From assembly GCF_965638725.1 (NCBI RefSeq), contig NC_134963.1, positions 12,676,501-12,740,500 on the forward strand: a stretch of 64,000 nt of DNA, written 5' to 3'. Under the pieces are notes generated by a model. It was not told where the DNA came from. It worked only from the letters and a program-made list of their open reading frames with translations, and searched no databases. Of this stretch, positions 43,601 through 56,729 are shown one piece after another; position 1 is the first letter of the stretch; each line of letters starts with the position of its first letter. The DNA comes from Aptenodytes patagonicus. Taxonomy: Eukaryota; Chordata; Aves; Sphenisciformes; Spheniscidae. The position numbers were made by a program, and so were the translations under genes.

Positions 43601-45480
43601 TTTTTCTTTTTTGCAAGAATTTAATAAAAGACCTGATGTCCTGAACAAATTACAGCTTAGGTAGTTACATTCTGCCTAAATTACCCTTCAATTTCAGATA
43701 AAGTCATTTGTCAATTCCACAAATAAGTTAGTTGCAAAATGCTTTTTATGCCTCATTTCAGAGGGGTACTACGTTTTGGTAGTTGATCTAACAACATCTC
43801 ATTAGTACAATTATCAAGTTATATTGAATAATGTAGGTTTTTAGTAATTTCCGACAAATCCTGTTTAACATCTAGAGAAGCATTTCTATTTCATAGTTAT
43901 TAAAGGATCAAATTAACTCATATAGAATGAGTAGTTTTATCTCGTGCAGTAGCAAAAATCAGCTTTACAGTTTTCAGGCAGGCAGCATACACTAGTGTAT
44001 AAGCAGGGAGCTAGGTGTCAAAGTGAGGGCTAATGACCACTCTGACTGCCTATGATTTTGTTTGAATTGCTGAATGCTAAATTCTGACATCTTCCCCCAC
44101 AGTGAAGAGTACCTATGGGCATTTGAGCTTTTTGCGCTATACCTTAGTTTCTTTCCATGTGAAGCGCAGATAGTAATGGCTGCTTTCCAAAGGTGTTCTC
44201 AGCTCTTTGGATTTCAAAGTTCAGGTACAAAGTAGAAAGTGTTGCGGGCTTCTAAAACTCATTTAATGCAGCATGTAAAGAAGCTGGAGAAAACAGAAAT
44301 CTTCTGCTTCTGGATGTGACTTCTAAATGCAAACTGTGGACACATGCTGGTTAGTTCTTTATCTTTTGAAGTGGGATTTCAGGAGAGGTTCGTATTTGCT
44401 GTCTGAAGCTCAAGTTCACATCTCTCTTTTATCTGCTTATTAATAACATCACACTCTATTAAAACTGTTTCCTGCATTAGTTTACCAGGAAGGCTCTCTG
44501 TTCACTCTTTGAGCTTTGTTCAGTCTGAACAATATTGTGTCTGAGCTGAATCAATCTCCCGAAGAAAATCCCCTTAAGACAAGTAAACATGAAGGTTCAT
44601 ATTCTAAACATGCCAGTTTGATAGTTTTAAGGCTCAGTCCTAGTCTTTACTAAAATATATTAACATTTGGAAAGGCTGGCAATTGCCTGAAATAACTGAA
44701 GCAGTATAAGAGAAAAAGGGATGATCATCTGCAATGAATTAAAATCTTAAGAACCATACTTCATAAGGGCTTATTACTGATTAGCAAAACCACCTCTCCT
44801 TTCTTCCTTTTCAGTGACTTTCTGGGATATTCACAGTGAGGAAACAAGTAGTTCCCAGTTTCCAAGAGCTCTCATCTATTTACCCAGCTCAAAAAAAGCT
44901 AATGCGTAGTAGGATCTTATCAGCACCGGCACTTTATGAAATATCTTAGTTCTCTCCATTTCCTATAGCTTCTTTCACTTTCCAGATGATTTAGAGCTGC
45001 AAACAAGGCTCCTAGAAGACTTTATAGAGACTTTGCTAACTACATCACTTAAATCTGTACATGACAGCAAGTCATACTCTTTCTAATAATATCAAATATT
45101 TAAAAATATACATTGACTGAGCTTAGGCATTTGAAGCGTATTGTTAATTTCTAATGGGTTTGTGCATTAAAGGCATGAGGACTAATGGCAGACTAGGCAG
45201 ATCAAAGAGAGGTTTTTCCTGACACTCCAGCTCTGAAGGACTCAAGTGTGGATAAGGCTGTTATGTAAGACAGGCTTTTGGATATCACTGAAGTGCTTTA
45301 CAATTAAGATGGAATATTAATAAAAGACTTAAACTGAAAACCTCCAGCTATTAGAAGGATTAGGACTTTGTGGTGGGCTAGGGGAATACATACAATGTCA
45401 AAGCCATCTTGGCTGTGATCAAAGGCAGGAAAGGCAGAAACAGCATCTTGGAGGGAGGGGAATAGATTTGCAGCGTCACT

Positions 45481-45560
45481 TAATAATAATAAATGATGAT
45501 GATGATAACAATAACAACAACAACAACAATAATAATAATAATAACAACAACAACGGCAAC
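45481..45560 (+). repeat. (TAA/CAA/GAT)n trinucleotide microsatellite
   Basis: A compound trinucleotide array: TAATAA, then GATGAT, then AACAAC, AATAAT and AACAAC again. It explains the Tyr/Cys-rich minus-strand frame over it. Confidence 0.95.
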
Positions 45561-48500
45561 AAGTCATGCAGAGATTGCAATCCACAGCAGCAAAACCCAA
45601 AAAACTAGGGGTGCAGCCTAGAGCTTCTCCTGCTCAGCCATGTGCCCTCTGACAGCAGGTGTCCCCACAAATGGGGAAAAGCATCTGCTCATTTACACGC
45701 ATGCGACTGTACTGGCTTTCCTGGGAAGAGCACGTGAGAACAGAATTTGCACTCAGTGCATTTGTCGTTCAGTGGTGACGACAGCTCCTTACACCTGTGC
45801 ACTGGCCAAGAGGAATTAGCACCAAAGCTCACAGGGCTCAATGCTACGTAAACAAACTGGGTTTTATTAGATTTATTTTCTAGAGATTTATTCTTTTTTT
45901 TTTTCAAAAACAATCTCTTCAAGGAAGTGCCCGAAGTGCCCTAAAGGGTATTTCCTCTAAGAGCCCAGGCCATTTCCCTGTGATTCTCATGGGAACAATT
46001 ACTCTGATAGTTTCATTCTGTTCTACAGAAATATCATTTTGTAATATACTGTAATCAGGTAAATAGAATTGACTGCATTCTGAATATCCTTCTTATGAGG
46101 TATCCTCCCTTTGGAAAAACCTGAGGACTGCCCCCCTCTGCAAATACACCATTCCCACACCATACCTTCTACTGCAGGGACCATGCCTGGAGCGTGTTCC
46201 CTCCCAAGCCATAGCCCTGGCAACTCTAACTGTCTAAAAGTGGTTTAGTTGCCCAGGCTCAGGAACAGGGACATGGCAAAAGGCTTCATTATAAGTAGAG
46301 GTAGCTGGAAATGTGTCATTAATAAGGAATAACTTTTAAAGTGGTTTGGGTGCAGAGGGATTAAGGAATGCCATATGGTATCAGGAGTAAAAAGATGCCA
46401 GAGTGTAACTTGAATGGAAAAAAAGAAGCTACCAAGATGCCCAGAAGAGCTGAAAGTCTGGAAATACAGAAGGCAATTGGGAAAATACTAAATTGCATGT
46501 GTATGTGCTAGAAATCCGTGTGCTAGAAAGCCATATATGTCAGTAAAAAGGAAGACAATCAAAAGCTTTATTTTTCTTAATACTCAATTTTGATGCATTT
46601 GAAATGTTTAAGAGGTTCTGGTCAATTCTGGCAGTGAAAACCCCTTAGAAATCCATATACATTATGAGATATTGCACTTCACATAAAAATGAAGTGTAAA
46701 AGATTTTTTTTTAGGCAAATACAAAAAAGGAAAGTGAAACTGAAGAAATGCCTGCGCCTGGCTGATTCTTACCTTTTCAAAGACTATTATGGGGTGTCTC
46801 ACCCGAGGTTTTTGCTAAAAATTAAAATTATGGTCTGGCCTCTTATTAGGGAATTGGTTTTCCCTCAAAACTTTCAAGACTTATAGAAGGTCAAAGAACA
46901 AATCTATGGCAATCATCCAGTCCAGAATTAAGTGCAAGTCAGATTTAAACACAATGAGAACACTAAATACAGCAAGCAAGAGATCTGAGAGAGAAAAGCA
47001 TATTAATCTCAAAGATAAAATCATGTAGAATCACACAGGCGCTACAACAACCAGGATGGACCAAGAAAATATTTGGCATATGGCAGAAGATGCAAGGAAT
47101 GTCATGGATCAGACAGCTTCGCAAGTTTTGCAAGCAGCAGCAGAGCATTGATACCTCAGGTAAACTGTTCATAAGAGGAAAGTTCAGTGTTGCAGTGATA
47201 AATGAATATGTTATCAGCTTGAAAGGAAATGAAATGTTTATTAAATTGGACAATGGCACACAAGCGAGTATGATGCTAGAAGCAGTCTTATGACCAATAA
47301 AAAAAAAACCCAAACCAGAGAGCGCAAGGGACATCCAGGTAAAATTCAGAGATTACACTGATAAGCCTGTCACCATTAAAGGATTATAGAGACTAGATAT
47401 ATGAGTAAATAGGAGACTGAAAAACACTTAAGGGTAGTGGCTAAGAGTATTTGCTTACTGTGCAAACGCACAGCAAGCCCTAGACTTGAGCAACTGGCAG
47501 CACACACAGGAAGGTTAGTACCACATGAAATGTAAAGAAAAACTTGATAATGATTTTCCAGCTGAAAGACGCCAGCCATATCTCTAAGCCTTTCCAATGC
47601 AGGAAAGGCTTATTGGTCTCAGAGTCGCCAACCAAGTAAAAGAGACAATAAGTGAAAAAAACACCCCAACGCAATGCTTTCCAAGTGGTACTGACACTGT
47701 ATTCTGTCACTGTAGATAACTTCTCATCTCCATTATCCTCACTCCAACAATGTGGTGGAAACCACTATTAAATTAAGTTATCAGTTATTGACAAATGCTG
47801 TTGATAAAACTAGTGCAGTCAGATGCTAATATGTATTTAATATTAGATAATTTGATCTGCAGCAAGTAAATCCAATGGGTATCCAGCTGGATTCACAACT
47901 CATGCCTTTGGCAAAAGGAACACTGGTGACTTAGGAAAATGTTCAACCAAATATTAATAAACATTATTGATAGCACACGAGCAATACAGAAGATTGGCTG
48001 AAACAAGAGAGTATTTAAATAACACATTTTCCAAATATTTGTCTACTTCCTTTCTGTGGTGACAAAGCACAAGGTTAATGAATCAGTTACTTCTGCAGTA
48101 AAATCTCCACATTTTCCAGCAGAAAGGCAAGATAGAAATTTAAGAACTCCCTTTTTACTCACATTTAATTCAATTTCATATTGATCCTTCAGAAAATGTC
48201 AATTAGATATAATTTTTTACAGTCTAAAGGTATGTAAAGAGACTTGCCTATACTGTTGCTGTAATAAGTAGCTGCAGCATTCAGGCTAGACAGTATCTAC
48301 TGGTTTATAAATTAGTGTCCTCTTCTACCTAACAGACTTAGCATGATTTTATCAATGAAGTTCCAAAGTTCATTAACACTTCAATTTACTGGGATTATTG
48401 ACAATGTTGAAATAAACATACAATTACCAGCAATAATATATTAACTAGGTAAAGTAAATAATTCCTGAAATGCTATTACTGTATTTACAACTAAAACTTA

Positions 48501-49824
48501 AACATATGCTTCGTGTATTATTTTTGAGTATTTATAATGCAAGCTAATAGTCTCTGATGCAACATATTAGAAAACCACATTAATAAAATAGGGCTTCTCA
48601 CCTGCAGACTGTGCATTTAACAAAACAAAAAATGAGAATTAGAACACTTATACTGAAAAAAGCTGAAGTTAGAGGAACTGAGGTTTTGCAATAATATATA
48701 AAGATAGATAAAACGGGACAAACTTGAAAGCTACACCTTGTAGTCCCTGGATCCACCAGCTTTATAAGCATGACGCAGTACACATTTAGGATGAAAATCA
48801 GTAGCTCTAAACAAGTATTCACTGGAGGCTGTGGACATAGGAAGAAGCCTAGAAGACAGGCATATGCTGAAGAGGAACACGTAATACCTTTCCAACTCCA
48901 GGAACAAGATTTTTTCTTGCCTGAGCAAGTGACAGCTTGGTAGCAGTTATAATAAGTTGAAACAAATTAATCTAGATATGGTATCACCTAGTGGGCTTAG
49001 CACACCCTAAAAACAGTAGTTTTGTACATTGAGGGACATCATCAACTTCATGCAACGCTCCAAATCCTTCAGAGAATGATGATGATCTTTAGCATGCTGG
49101 TTATAAGTATTTATTAGAGCCATGTATCATAGAATGATTGCTTTGTTAATTTTTATTATGATGAAGATTTGGCTTGGATAGAAGGGTGCGATATCGAGCA
49201 TTTAAATAGTTTAGCCTCCCAGACACAGGAAGTCAGTGGAAGAAGACCAGCAGAAACACATGGTGGCTGAGCAGCTGAAATTCTGACTGATTACTGAATA
49301 TTATGCAAGCAGAGCCCTTGCACAATTCCCTACAGTGATTTCTGCTGGCAGGAGAGGCTGGAAATTGTAATAAAAAAGCGATACTTGTCCGTTACAACAG
49401 CAGTATGATGAACTGTACACATGTTCAAACAAGATGTCTATGGTAAAGACTGCTGATTACCCAGACAACGCTTCAGTCACTAACCCCATCCCTCAGCCTG
49501 TGGTGTTGTCTCACTCCCAGCTAGAGCTGGGGAATACGAAAGTTTTCCCACAGTTATTCACCCCAATCCAGTGCTATTCCTGGAAGCACAGTCTGGTCCT
49601 GTTATTTGAATCCCCGCTTGCAGCAGAAACACTGATCTGGAACATTGCATCCTGTACCCCTCAGAACAGCAAATTTTTTACAGGTCCTCCTGTGACCCAA
49701 GAGCCAGGAGGGCAGCATGGGAGGAATCATCAACAAGAAATCCCTAAATGAAGAAATGAAATACATTTCCCTTGGAGAGGAGGCTTACTGGAGTGTAACG
49801 AAAACAAGCCCCATCCCTCCTCCC

Positions 49825-49827
<3 letters not shown>

Positions 49828-49862
<35 letters not shown>

Positions 49863-49868
49863 CCCCCC
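49828..49868 (+). repeat. (CA)n microsatellite followed by a C-run
   Basis: About 16 uninterrupted CA units followed by a run of nine C. Likely polymorphic in length. Confidence 0.97.
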
Positions 49869-50286
49869 TAGAGGCTTTTGCAAAGCCACAGGAACAGAAA
49901 TAATTTTGTTTGAATCCATCAAGCATTAAAATCCATTCGCTGAGGGATTGAAGTGAAAAATGAGCCGGAGACAGGAATTAGAAGCTCACTGCCTGGGCTG
50001 TCAAAAGGGATTTTCCCCAGATAGAAAACAAGCGATTGGAAATGCAGGGAGGTAAATCCTTTCAGTCTTTGACGTGTATGCACACTCTTGGTTTCCCCTC
50101 CTGGCCCTCTTGGTTCTGGTTTCGTGGAGCCAAACCTGGACACATGTCCTTGTGTGCTCTTTGGCCATAGCACCCATCCTTGCGATCCCCTTCTAGGGGT
50201 CTGCTCAAGAATGTTGCAAGCGTCTGGCAAAGGGGAGGTGGTGAGACAGGCAGGGGAGCTGGCTGCACCACGTACAGTGTACTCAC

Positions 50287-50378
50287 GGGTGCCTAAGGTG
50301 CCAGAGGGAAGATAAGGCAGCTGCTGAAAGGGTAAACCAACAGCTCTAAGAACCATTTTATCTACTGTGTAAAATTTG
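50287..50378 (-). other. Candidate orphan 92-nt exon
   Basis: On the minus strand a long pyrimidine tract ending TCTTTCTTCAG precedes a 92-nt segment followed by GTGAGTAC, so both splice sites are near consensus. Only one of the three frames is open; it reads KFYTVDKMVLRAVGLP and on to GTLGT. The open frame also continues through both splice sites (49919-50467), which weakens the case. I recognise no family. Confidence 0.25.
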
Positions 50379-51363
50379 CTGAAGAAAGAGACAAGGAGCA
50401 AAGTTGACATCATAGTTATAATCACTCCATATCTTAGTTTACCACTCAAAAAAAACCCCCACGACACTCCATGCCCCTGAAATATGGTCTCTTTCTCTCA
50501 AGACCTATACAAATATCTCTGCACCAGCTACATTTTGTTGATGTTTCAGAGGCTTATTTGCAACCATAAGAGCCAGAGGTCTACTTTTTCCAAAACGAAA
50601 CTGAGATTCAGGAAAATAATGTGGCAGCTAGGAAGACTTGGGGCTACTGTGCAGAGACCACCTCCAGTCCAGATTATGAGCTGAAGCATATAAGGTACGT
50701 CTCACATTCACAAATCTCTACAGTCTTATAACTGGGCTTTGAGAAAAAAATGTTCAACACAGCACTGTTTGGTGCAACCTTTAGTTGGTTGCCAAAGCTG
50801 AAGGCAAAAATATTTACCGTACAGCTTCTGTATGAAGATAATAAACACTGTAATAAAGTGTAATAAAGCACCACTGTGTGGTGCTTAGTTGCCGACTGGG
50901 GTTAAACCACGACACCAGTATACCTCTGGGTCCATAGCACAGTGATAAAGGACAGCCAAAAGAGAGAACACCAAAAAAACCTATGGAACTACCAAACGGC
51001 CTTAACAACGTGCTGAGACTTTATACTCATCTAACTGTACACCAGTTGTACGCTGCGGAGCCAGTTGTCTACTTAGTGAAGAAGAGGTAGGAAGAGAGAA
51101 GTAGAGAGAAGAAAAAGAGAAGATGAATAGCTAAATATGAAGCATTTAAGCTATGGGAAGAAGCCTACAGAATGACAGGAGCCAAAGAGCCATCTAACCG
51201 CAGCCCAGTTCCAGATGTGCAAATTGGTTTAAGAACAGGGCAGAGGTAGAACAAGAACAAGGTAAGCATTCGCGCAATGGGATCCCTGGTGCCCTGTGGC
51301 TTTGAATTCAAAAGCCAGTTAAGAGAACAGACAGCTTGAAGAAGTTTAGTTTAACATAAAATT

Positions 51364-51546
51364 CAATAATTGTAATGTGTGCTAATATGCTTCAAGATAA
51401 AGGCCACAGTTACGTAGATACAAAGACATATATGTTCATAGTAAATATCTTCTTTAACACATGCTGTCCTCTACTGTTGTGTAATATGCTTTCCTATTGT
51501 TCTGTGACTCTCTCTGGTAATAATACTACCACTTAGGTGGTGTTTC
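51364..51546 (+). repeat. 183-bp direct duplication, copy 1
   Basis: Begins CAATAATTGTAATGTGTGC and ends ACCACTTAGGTGGTGTTTC. It matches 52642-52824 over 183 bp with two substitutions and no indels by eye. The 3' part can form a small hairpin (ACCAC/GTGGT). Flanking bases differ between copies and no clear target-site duplication is seen. Confidence 0.9.
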
Positions 51547-51559
51547 ATAGCTATAGATC

Positions 51560-51655
51560 ACACTGTGCTTAGCCCAGGGGGTATCATTATCTCTGTTTCA
51601 CATATGGAGCCATGGAAGCACCTAAAGATGAAATGTGTCCACGGCAAGATCAGAA
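51560..51655 (+). mobile_element. MIR-like SINE relic
   Basis: The order CACTGTGCTTAG, ATTATCTCTGTTTCACATATGG, GGAAGCACCTAAAG and TGTCCACGGCAAGATCAGA follows the conserved MIR/CORE-SINE body (ATTATCTCCATTTTACAGATGGGG and so on) with heavy divergence. It lies directly after duplication copy 1. Confidence 0.45.
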
Positions 51656-52641
51656 AAACAACTACAGTTTTATAAATTATAGTGTTAGCTTGTATATAGG
51701 AGAAACCTCCAGAGGTTTAAATGGAATTTGCTGGCAGCATAAAGACTGTTTGAAAACACCCATGAAAAGAGCTCATCTTAATGGCGAGCCAGGGATAAAC
51801 ATGGACAGAGACAAAGAAAAGATAAGGTGATAATGCTATGGCCATGGGTCAGAAAGAATCAGCAAGTCAGCTTAGCAGCTACAGTAGAAAGAGTTTGTGT
51901 TTTGTTCACAGTGATGATATTCACAGTTGTCTCTCTGCTCTTTGAGGAGCTGATGAGTTATCAGCAGAATCTTACACCAGGACCAGAGCACCCAGACAGC
52001 TGAGCAAAAGACTTGGGAAAAAGGGCTGGCTGAAGTCAGCTGGGAGCTACAATATTGGGGTGGGGGTTGATCTGTACCTGAAAAGTCTTATGTGCCATCC
52101 CCATTCTGTCCCCCTCCTGCTGAAGATGCTGCTGCACTGAACCTGAAAGGTCTGGTTATAAATAGCTTCTCCCTGCAGCTCCTCAGTGAGCCACTGAGGC
52201 GGAATGAGTCATCTCTGCTGGCTCCGTGGCCCCCCCAAACCGACTGCGTCAGGTTGGGAGTGTGGCTGCCAAAAGCCGTGGTACACATTGTTCTCTCTCA
52301 AAGGGCATTGGCCTTGGGGGACAGGGACACTAAACAAACTAGCTCTACTCATTACTCATAAGCACCTGAAAGCCACATCACTTTGTGAATAAGAATAATG
52401 TAAAATCCATCAAGAGCGCTTAGAAACCAAAGTTGGCGCTTCAGCCCCCTCTGTCCACACCATTATCCATGCCACCCTGGTTTTCAACTGGAGCTTCTAA
52501 CCCATTAATTGGTTTGTTATGGAAATTATTGAGCACATCCCTAAAAGTGAACCTCTCATTCTACTTAACAAAGAACTTCTCCTTACCAAGACTTGGTGAC
52601 ATTGTTCAGTGAATGGACACAGCAACATGGGGTCTATATTA

Positions 52642-52824
52642 CAATAATTGTAATGTGTGCTAATATGCTTCAAGATAAAGGCCACAGTTACGTAGATACA
52701 AAGACATATGTGTTCATAGCAAATATCTTCTTTAACACATGCTGTCCTCTACTGTTGTGTAATATGCTTTCCTATTGTTCTGTGACTCTCTCTGGTAATA
52801 ATACTACCACTTAGGTGGTGTTTC
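52642..52824 (+). repeat. 183-bp direct duplication, copy 2
   Basis: Second copy of the unit at 51364-51546, offset by 1278 bp in the same orientation. The two differences from copy 1 are ATATGTG for ATATATG and GCAAAT for GTAAAT. The surrounding sequence is unrelated to the flanks of copy 1. Confidence 0.9.
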
Positions 52825-53927
52825 TGACAAAGCTGGTGTAGCTGACAAAGCCTCACCTCTAGTATCACCTGTGATACTAGGCACATGTCTGTATTTCCTA
52901 TGAGGAAAGAAGATGAGAATTTTAACAAGAAAAGTCAGGCTTAGATTTTCTTATTCCATTGTGAGAGAAATTCACCCAGGACCCGCATCCTCTTCTAAAC
53001 AAGACAATGCACGGAGCCGATAGACAGCTGTATCTCTTCTAGTCCTGTTGCAGGAAAGCAGAGTGTACCCCCATGTGATTTCCTGAACTTGCATAGGACA
53101 TCAGGTGCCCAGAGTAAAGGAATTCTAGCGATTATTTGCTTTGTTCATGCGGGCTTTATTCAGAAGCAAATGAAGCTCTCCCGAAATGTGTCCTTTCTCA
53201 AGCCTAAGAGAATAAAGATAGATGTTTCATGAGCTTTAGGATAAACACCTATGTAAGTAAGTAAAGCACAAGTCCTAGCCAAGATAAACATATCAAATTC
53301 ACTGTGATTAGCAGAGATTGGAGGGGTTGGGAGTAAGTACTTATGGTAGGGGAAATAATTTAAACCAATACTGGGTTAAAAGGAAGGAAAAGAATACCAG
53401 GTAGGGAGGATAATACAGAGTGGATGCCAAAGAAGAATACAAACAGGGTCTGGAAGCCAGTATTACTGTTATAAAAAAAGAAAGATTTGGAGATAGGAAG
53501 TGAGGAAATCTCCTAGTGCTACATTTCTTTCAAATGGAGAGTTTAAGATAATGTGATCAAAGTGATTCTGGTATGTTTCCCATAACTAAGTTTAATGGCT
53601 GTGGCCCATGGCTCACTCAAGTATTGTGTGAGAAAGCAAGCTCAGGACAACAGTGAGCGAGGACAACAGCACAGGCAATCAAGAATATCTTAGCATTCAG
53701 TTGAGGCCAAACCTTTGCAAGTAGAGTCTTGAAAAATAAAATTCACACATAGCTATTATTGGAACTGAAAACTGGTAAGGTTGATGAAGATCCACACAAA
53801 CAGAATAAACAGAGCAATATATTTCAGTTCCCTCGGTTTGTCAGCATTCGGTAGTACTGACAAGAGGAATATTCCCCAGCTATATGGCCACTGTAGTTCT
53901 GCAAGTGATCCCCAGCACTGCACTGTG

Positions 53928-53943
53928 TGACAGCAGGGGGTAC
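53928..53943 (+). promoter_or_regulatory. CTCF-like motif
   Basis: TGACAGCAGGGGGTAC resembles the CTCF core in otherwise AT-rich intergenic DNA. It could be a boundary element upstream of CABP1; motif evidence only. Confidence 0.3.
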
Positions 53944-56708
53944 GTTTGCTGTTGGGTCATGCTGTGATGCAAAAAGATGACAAAGCCTGGCAGATTTTTT
54001 GCTACCAGTAAAGGTGATACAGTGTTGTCTCAATGGAGGCCGAGGATGATGCAGCTTTACATGAGCTGCCTTTTCATTTTCCCTCCAGTTTTTAATTCAT
54101 CATCAAATCAACAAAGTACATTCTGTTAAAAGTTAATGACTTTGTTCAGATAGATTTTTAAAATCAACCTACTTCAGAATTACATAAGTTCATCATGTGC
54201 CACCTCATCATTTCTATATTCATGTTGTCTGGGAATATTTTATCTTTTATGATTATTCTTTTCTAAACAGAAGGGACTTACCCCACAGAAGAACCTAAAC
54301 CTTGGAAAGACCCCTGTCCTGCTTTCTAGCTTCTTCTCAGCACTTAGAAAGTTATTTACTAGTACCTGGCACCCACAAAAGGACAATTCCCCTTTCTGCT
54401 ATCATCCCTAACCTCTCCTCCCTTTCCTCATTATTACCTCTTCTCTGTCTCCTAACAAGGTTACAAAGAAGAATATCTGTTTTCTCTTGCAATGCTCCTG
54501 TATCAGTGAGTAACAACAGAAGATCCTCACCTCCTTACTTTTCACTGTGCAGAAGAGACAGGCTCGCCACCTCTTCTCTCATCTCTAAATTTTGCAATGA
54601 GAAAAGATCTAGCCACATTGCTATTGACAGCTATATTCCTTAGCCTCTCTGTGGAGTCCAAGCTTTACAAAGGTTGTACAACTGCAGACTAACTGTGTCC
54701 CAAGGATGTATCTGGGCTGTACCTGAGTGCTGTCCCCAGCTCCTGTGTTGTACGATGGCTAAGAAAGGAAATCACAAATTTTATCAATCCATTGGTAACA
54801 ATGTCAAACCCCTATCTTCCTTTAATGATAGGAAAAGGATAGAATAGGTGAAGTCCCAGAATTTCATTAATGTCTTAGCACTCTAGGATTTTTTAGTCTC
54901 ACTAATAAATGTATTTATCAATTCAGAAACTTAACAGTTTGGTCCTTTGTTATATTTGAATCTCAGTGCAGGATATTTTAACCATAGCTGTAGTCCTGTT
55001 ACTTGCCACTTGGATGCAGACATAGTAGCCAGTACAAGATACAGGACATAGAGAGATATCTCAATACATAAGAGAGGAAATTCTTTGCTCATTTGCAAAT
55101 ATACAATTCCAATTACTTCAAGAGGTATGGCCAGTATACCCAGAGGGAGCATCTGTCCTAACAATGGGAGGGAATGCCAATAGCAAAGGCTAGAGTGACT
55201 ACTCCACAACAGAAAGGATGGTGGTTCCCATACTTAAGAAATACAATGTATATTTTTATTAATGAGCAAGAAAACAGTTAGTAAAAAGAAAATGAGGTAT
55301 ATGGGAGGCAAGAGCCTTAGTGAGGGTTGAGGTTCTGATGGGAGCAGGGGAAATACTGATGAAATACAATTTCTCGCTTTAAATATTTGCAAAGGCCAAC
55401 ACATCCCAAAACAGCCCTTCAGGACGTGAAAAAAACCCAACAAAACAATTCCATCAACAGGTGTCCTAATTGTCCCAAGACTGTAAGGCATCCTCTTGTT
55501 ATCGCACACAGCGAACTTGGAAGTTAAAGATACTGAAACCAATGCAAATGAAATAGCTACTGCTAGGAAAGGATGAGAACTTTGACAGAGCAGCTGAAGC
55601 TATATAGCTGCTACTACCTGAAAAGGCCTGCCATTTGCAATCATCAAACAAGAAATGAGAAAGTATCTCTGAAAGTAGTTCCTTCCGTCGAACTAGTGTT
55701 TGCAGGATCCTATCTATATCCTTTCTCACCTGAGACCCAATACCTCTCCAACATCCAGGTCTGCTTCATCCTCATCTACGTCATTCTTTGGATACTCTGA
55801 GCACGGGGAATTCCAGCTCCTAAAGACAAAAAGTGAAAAAGTAATTAGCCCAAATGTATCCATGGTATCAGCTACAATTGCAGGTGGGTTCTCTGTCTTT
55901 TAGACTAGGATTATTCAAAGTATTATATTCATTCCCTAGAAAAGCAGGCCTTTTTAAGGCCCTAGAGGCTGCCTACCAAGCTCTCCAGAAATTTATACAG
56001 ACTTTCCTTAAACATCCCAAGGGAGGAAGTTTTCTGAGGGGCTTTCACTTCTCTCTCAGGTTGTGTACTTTCCCAGGTCATCCCATGAAGAGCATAGTAT
56101 ACAGAAGTGAACAGAGATAATTAAGCAGAGATGTAGTGATTACGCAATGAGATTTTTCTTAAATTGCCAAGTGGCATGATTAAATTGTGTGTATGAATAG
56201 AATAAAAATTCTCCTGATGGAACTAAAAAGTCAAGCACAGGTAGTCAGCTGCTGATGCCCAATGGCACGTCCAGTCGCTTGGCCATGCTGTATGGGAAAA
56301 GCCACGGTTGACGTGCGCTGTCATCCTACCCAGTTACAGGCAGGATTTTAGATAATGACGGGGACGCAAGCATTCATATCTGCTGTCATCATTGCTTAGC
56401 AAAAAAAATTTATTCCTTTTAGGCTGTCCAGACATTTCAGTTTCTCTTAAGACCCAGTTTAAGAAAAAAGTGAAAGAAACTGATTATTCCACCGTGGATA
56501 GGAATATGGAGGAGGTCACCATATGCGTAGGATAAATATCTTCCTGTTGCAAACTTGTATCAGTCAGTCACCATCATCTGGTCTGTGGGATAAAAATGTC
56601 TCAGATACTGTGCACTCAAACATCAGAATTGCCGATCTCATTTACAGTGTTTACTGCTGTTCAGCAGGATCAGGCATAAATTCTTGCTCAGCCAATTGTC
56701 CTTTCCTT

Positions 56709-56729
56709 TCTTTTTTTTTTTTTTTTTGT
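56709..56729 (+). repeat. T homopolymer run
   Basis: A run of about 17-20 T with one C at its left edge. It could be a poly(A) remnant of a minus-strand retroposon, but no attached element is recognised. Confidence 0.8.

Noticed and set aside
49125-49145. CATAGAATGATT resembling the CR1 LINE 3' microsatellite
   Set aside because: A single short match without the flanking CR1 body or tandem copies; insufficient for a call.
54931-55209. Hydrophobic 92-codon minus-strand frame that looks like a membrane segment
   Set aside because: T-rich antisense of AT-rich DNA commonly gives Leu/Ile/Phe-rich frames; no family, splice sites or conservation could be identified.
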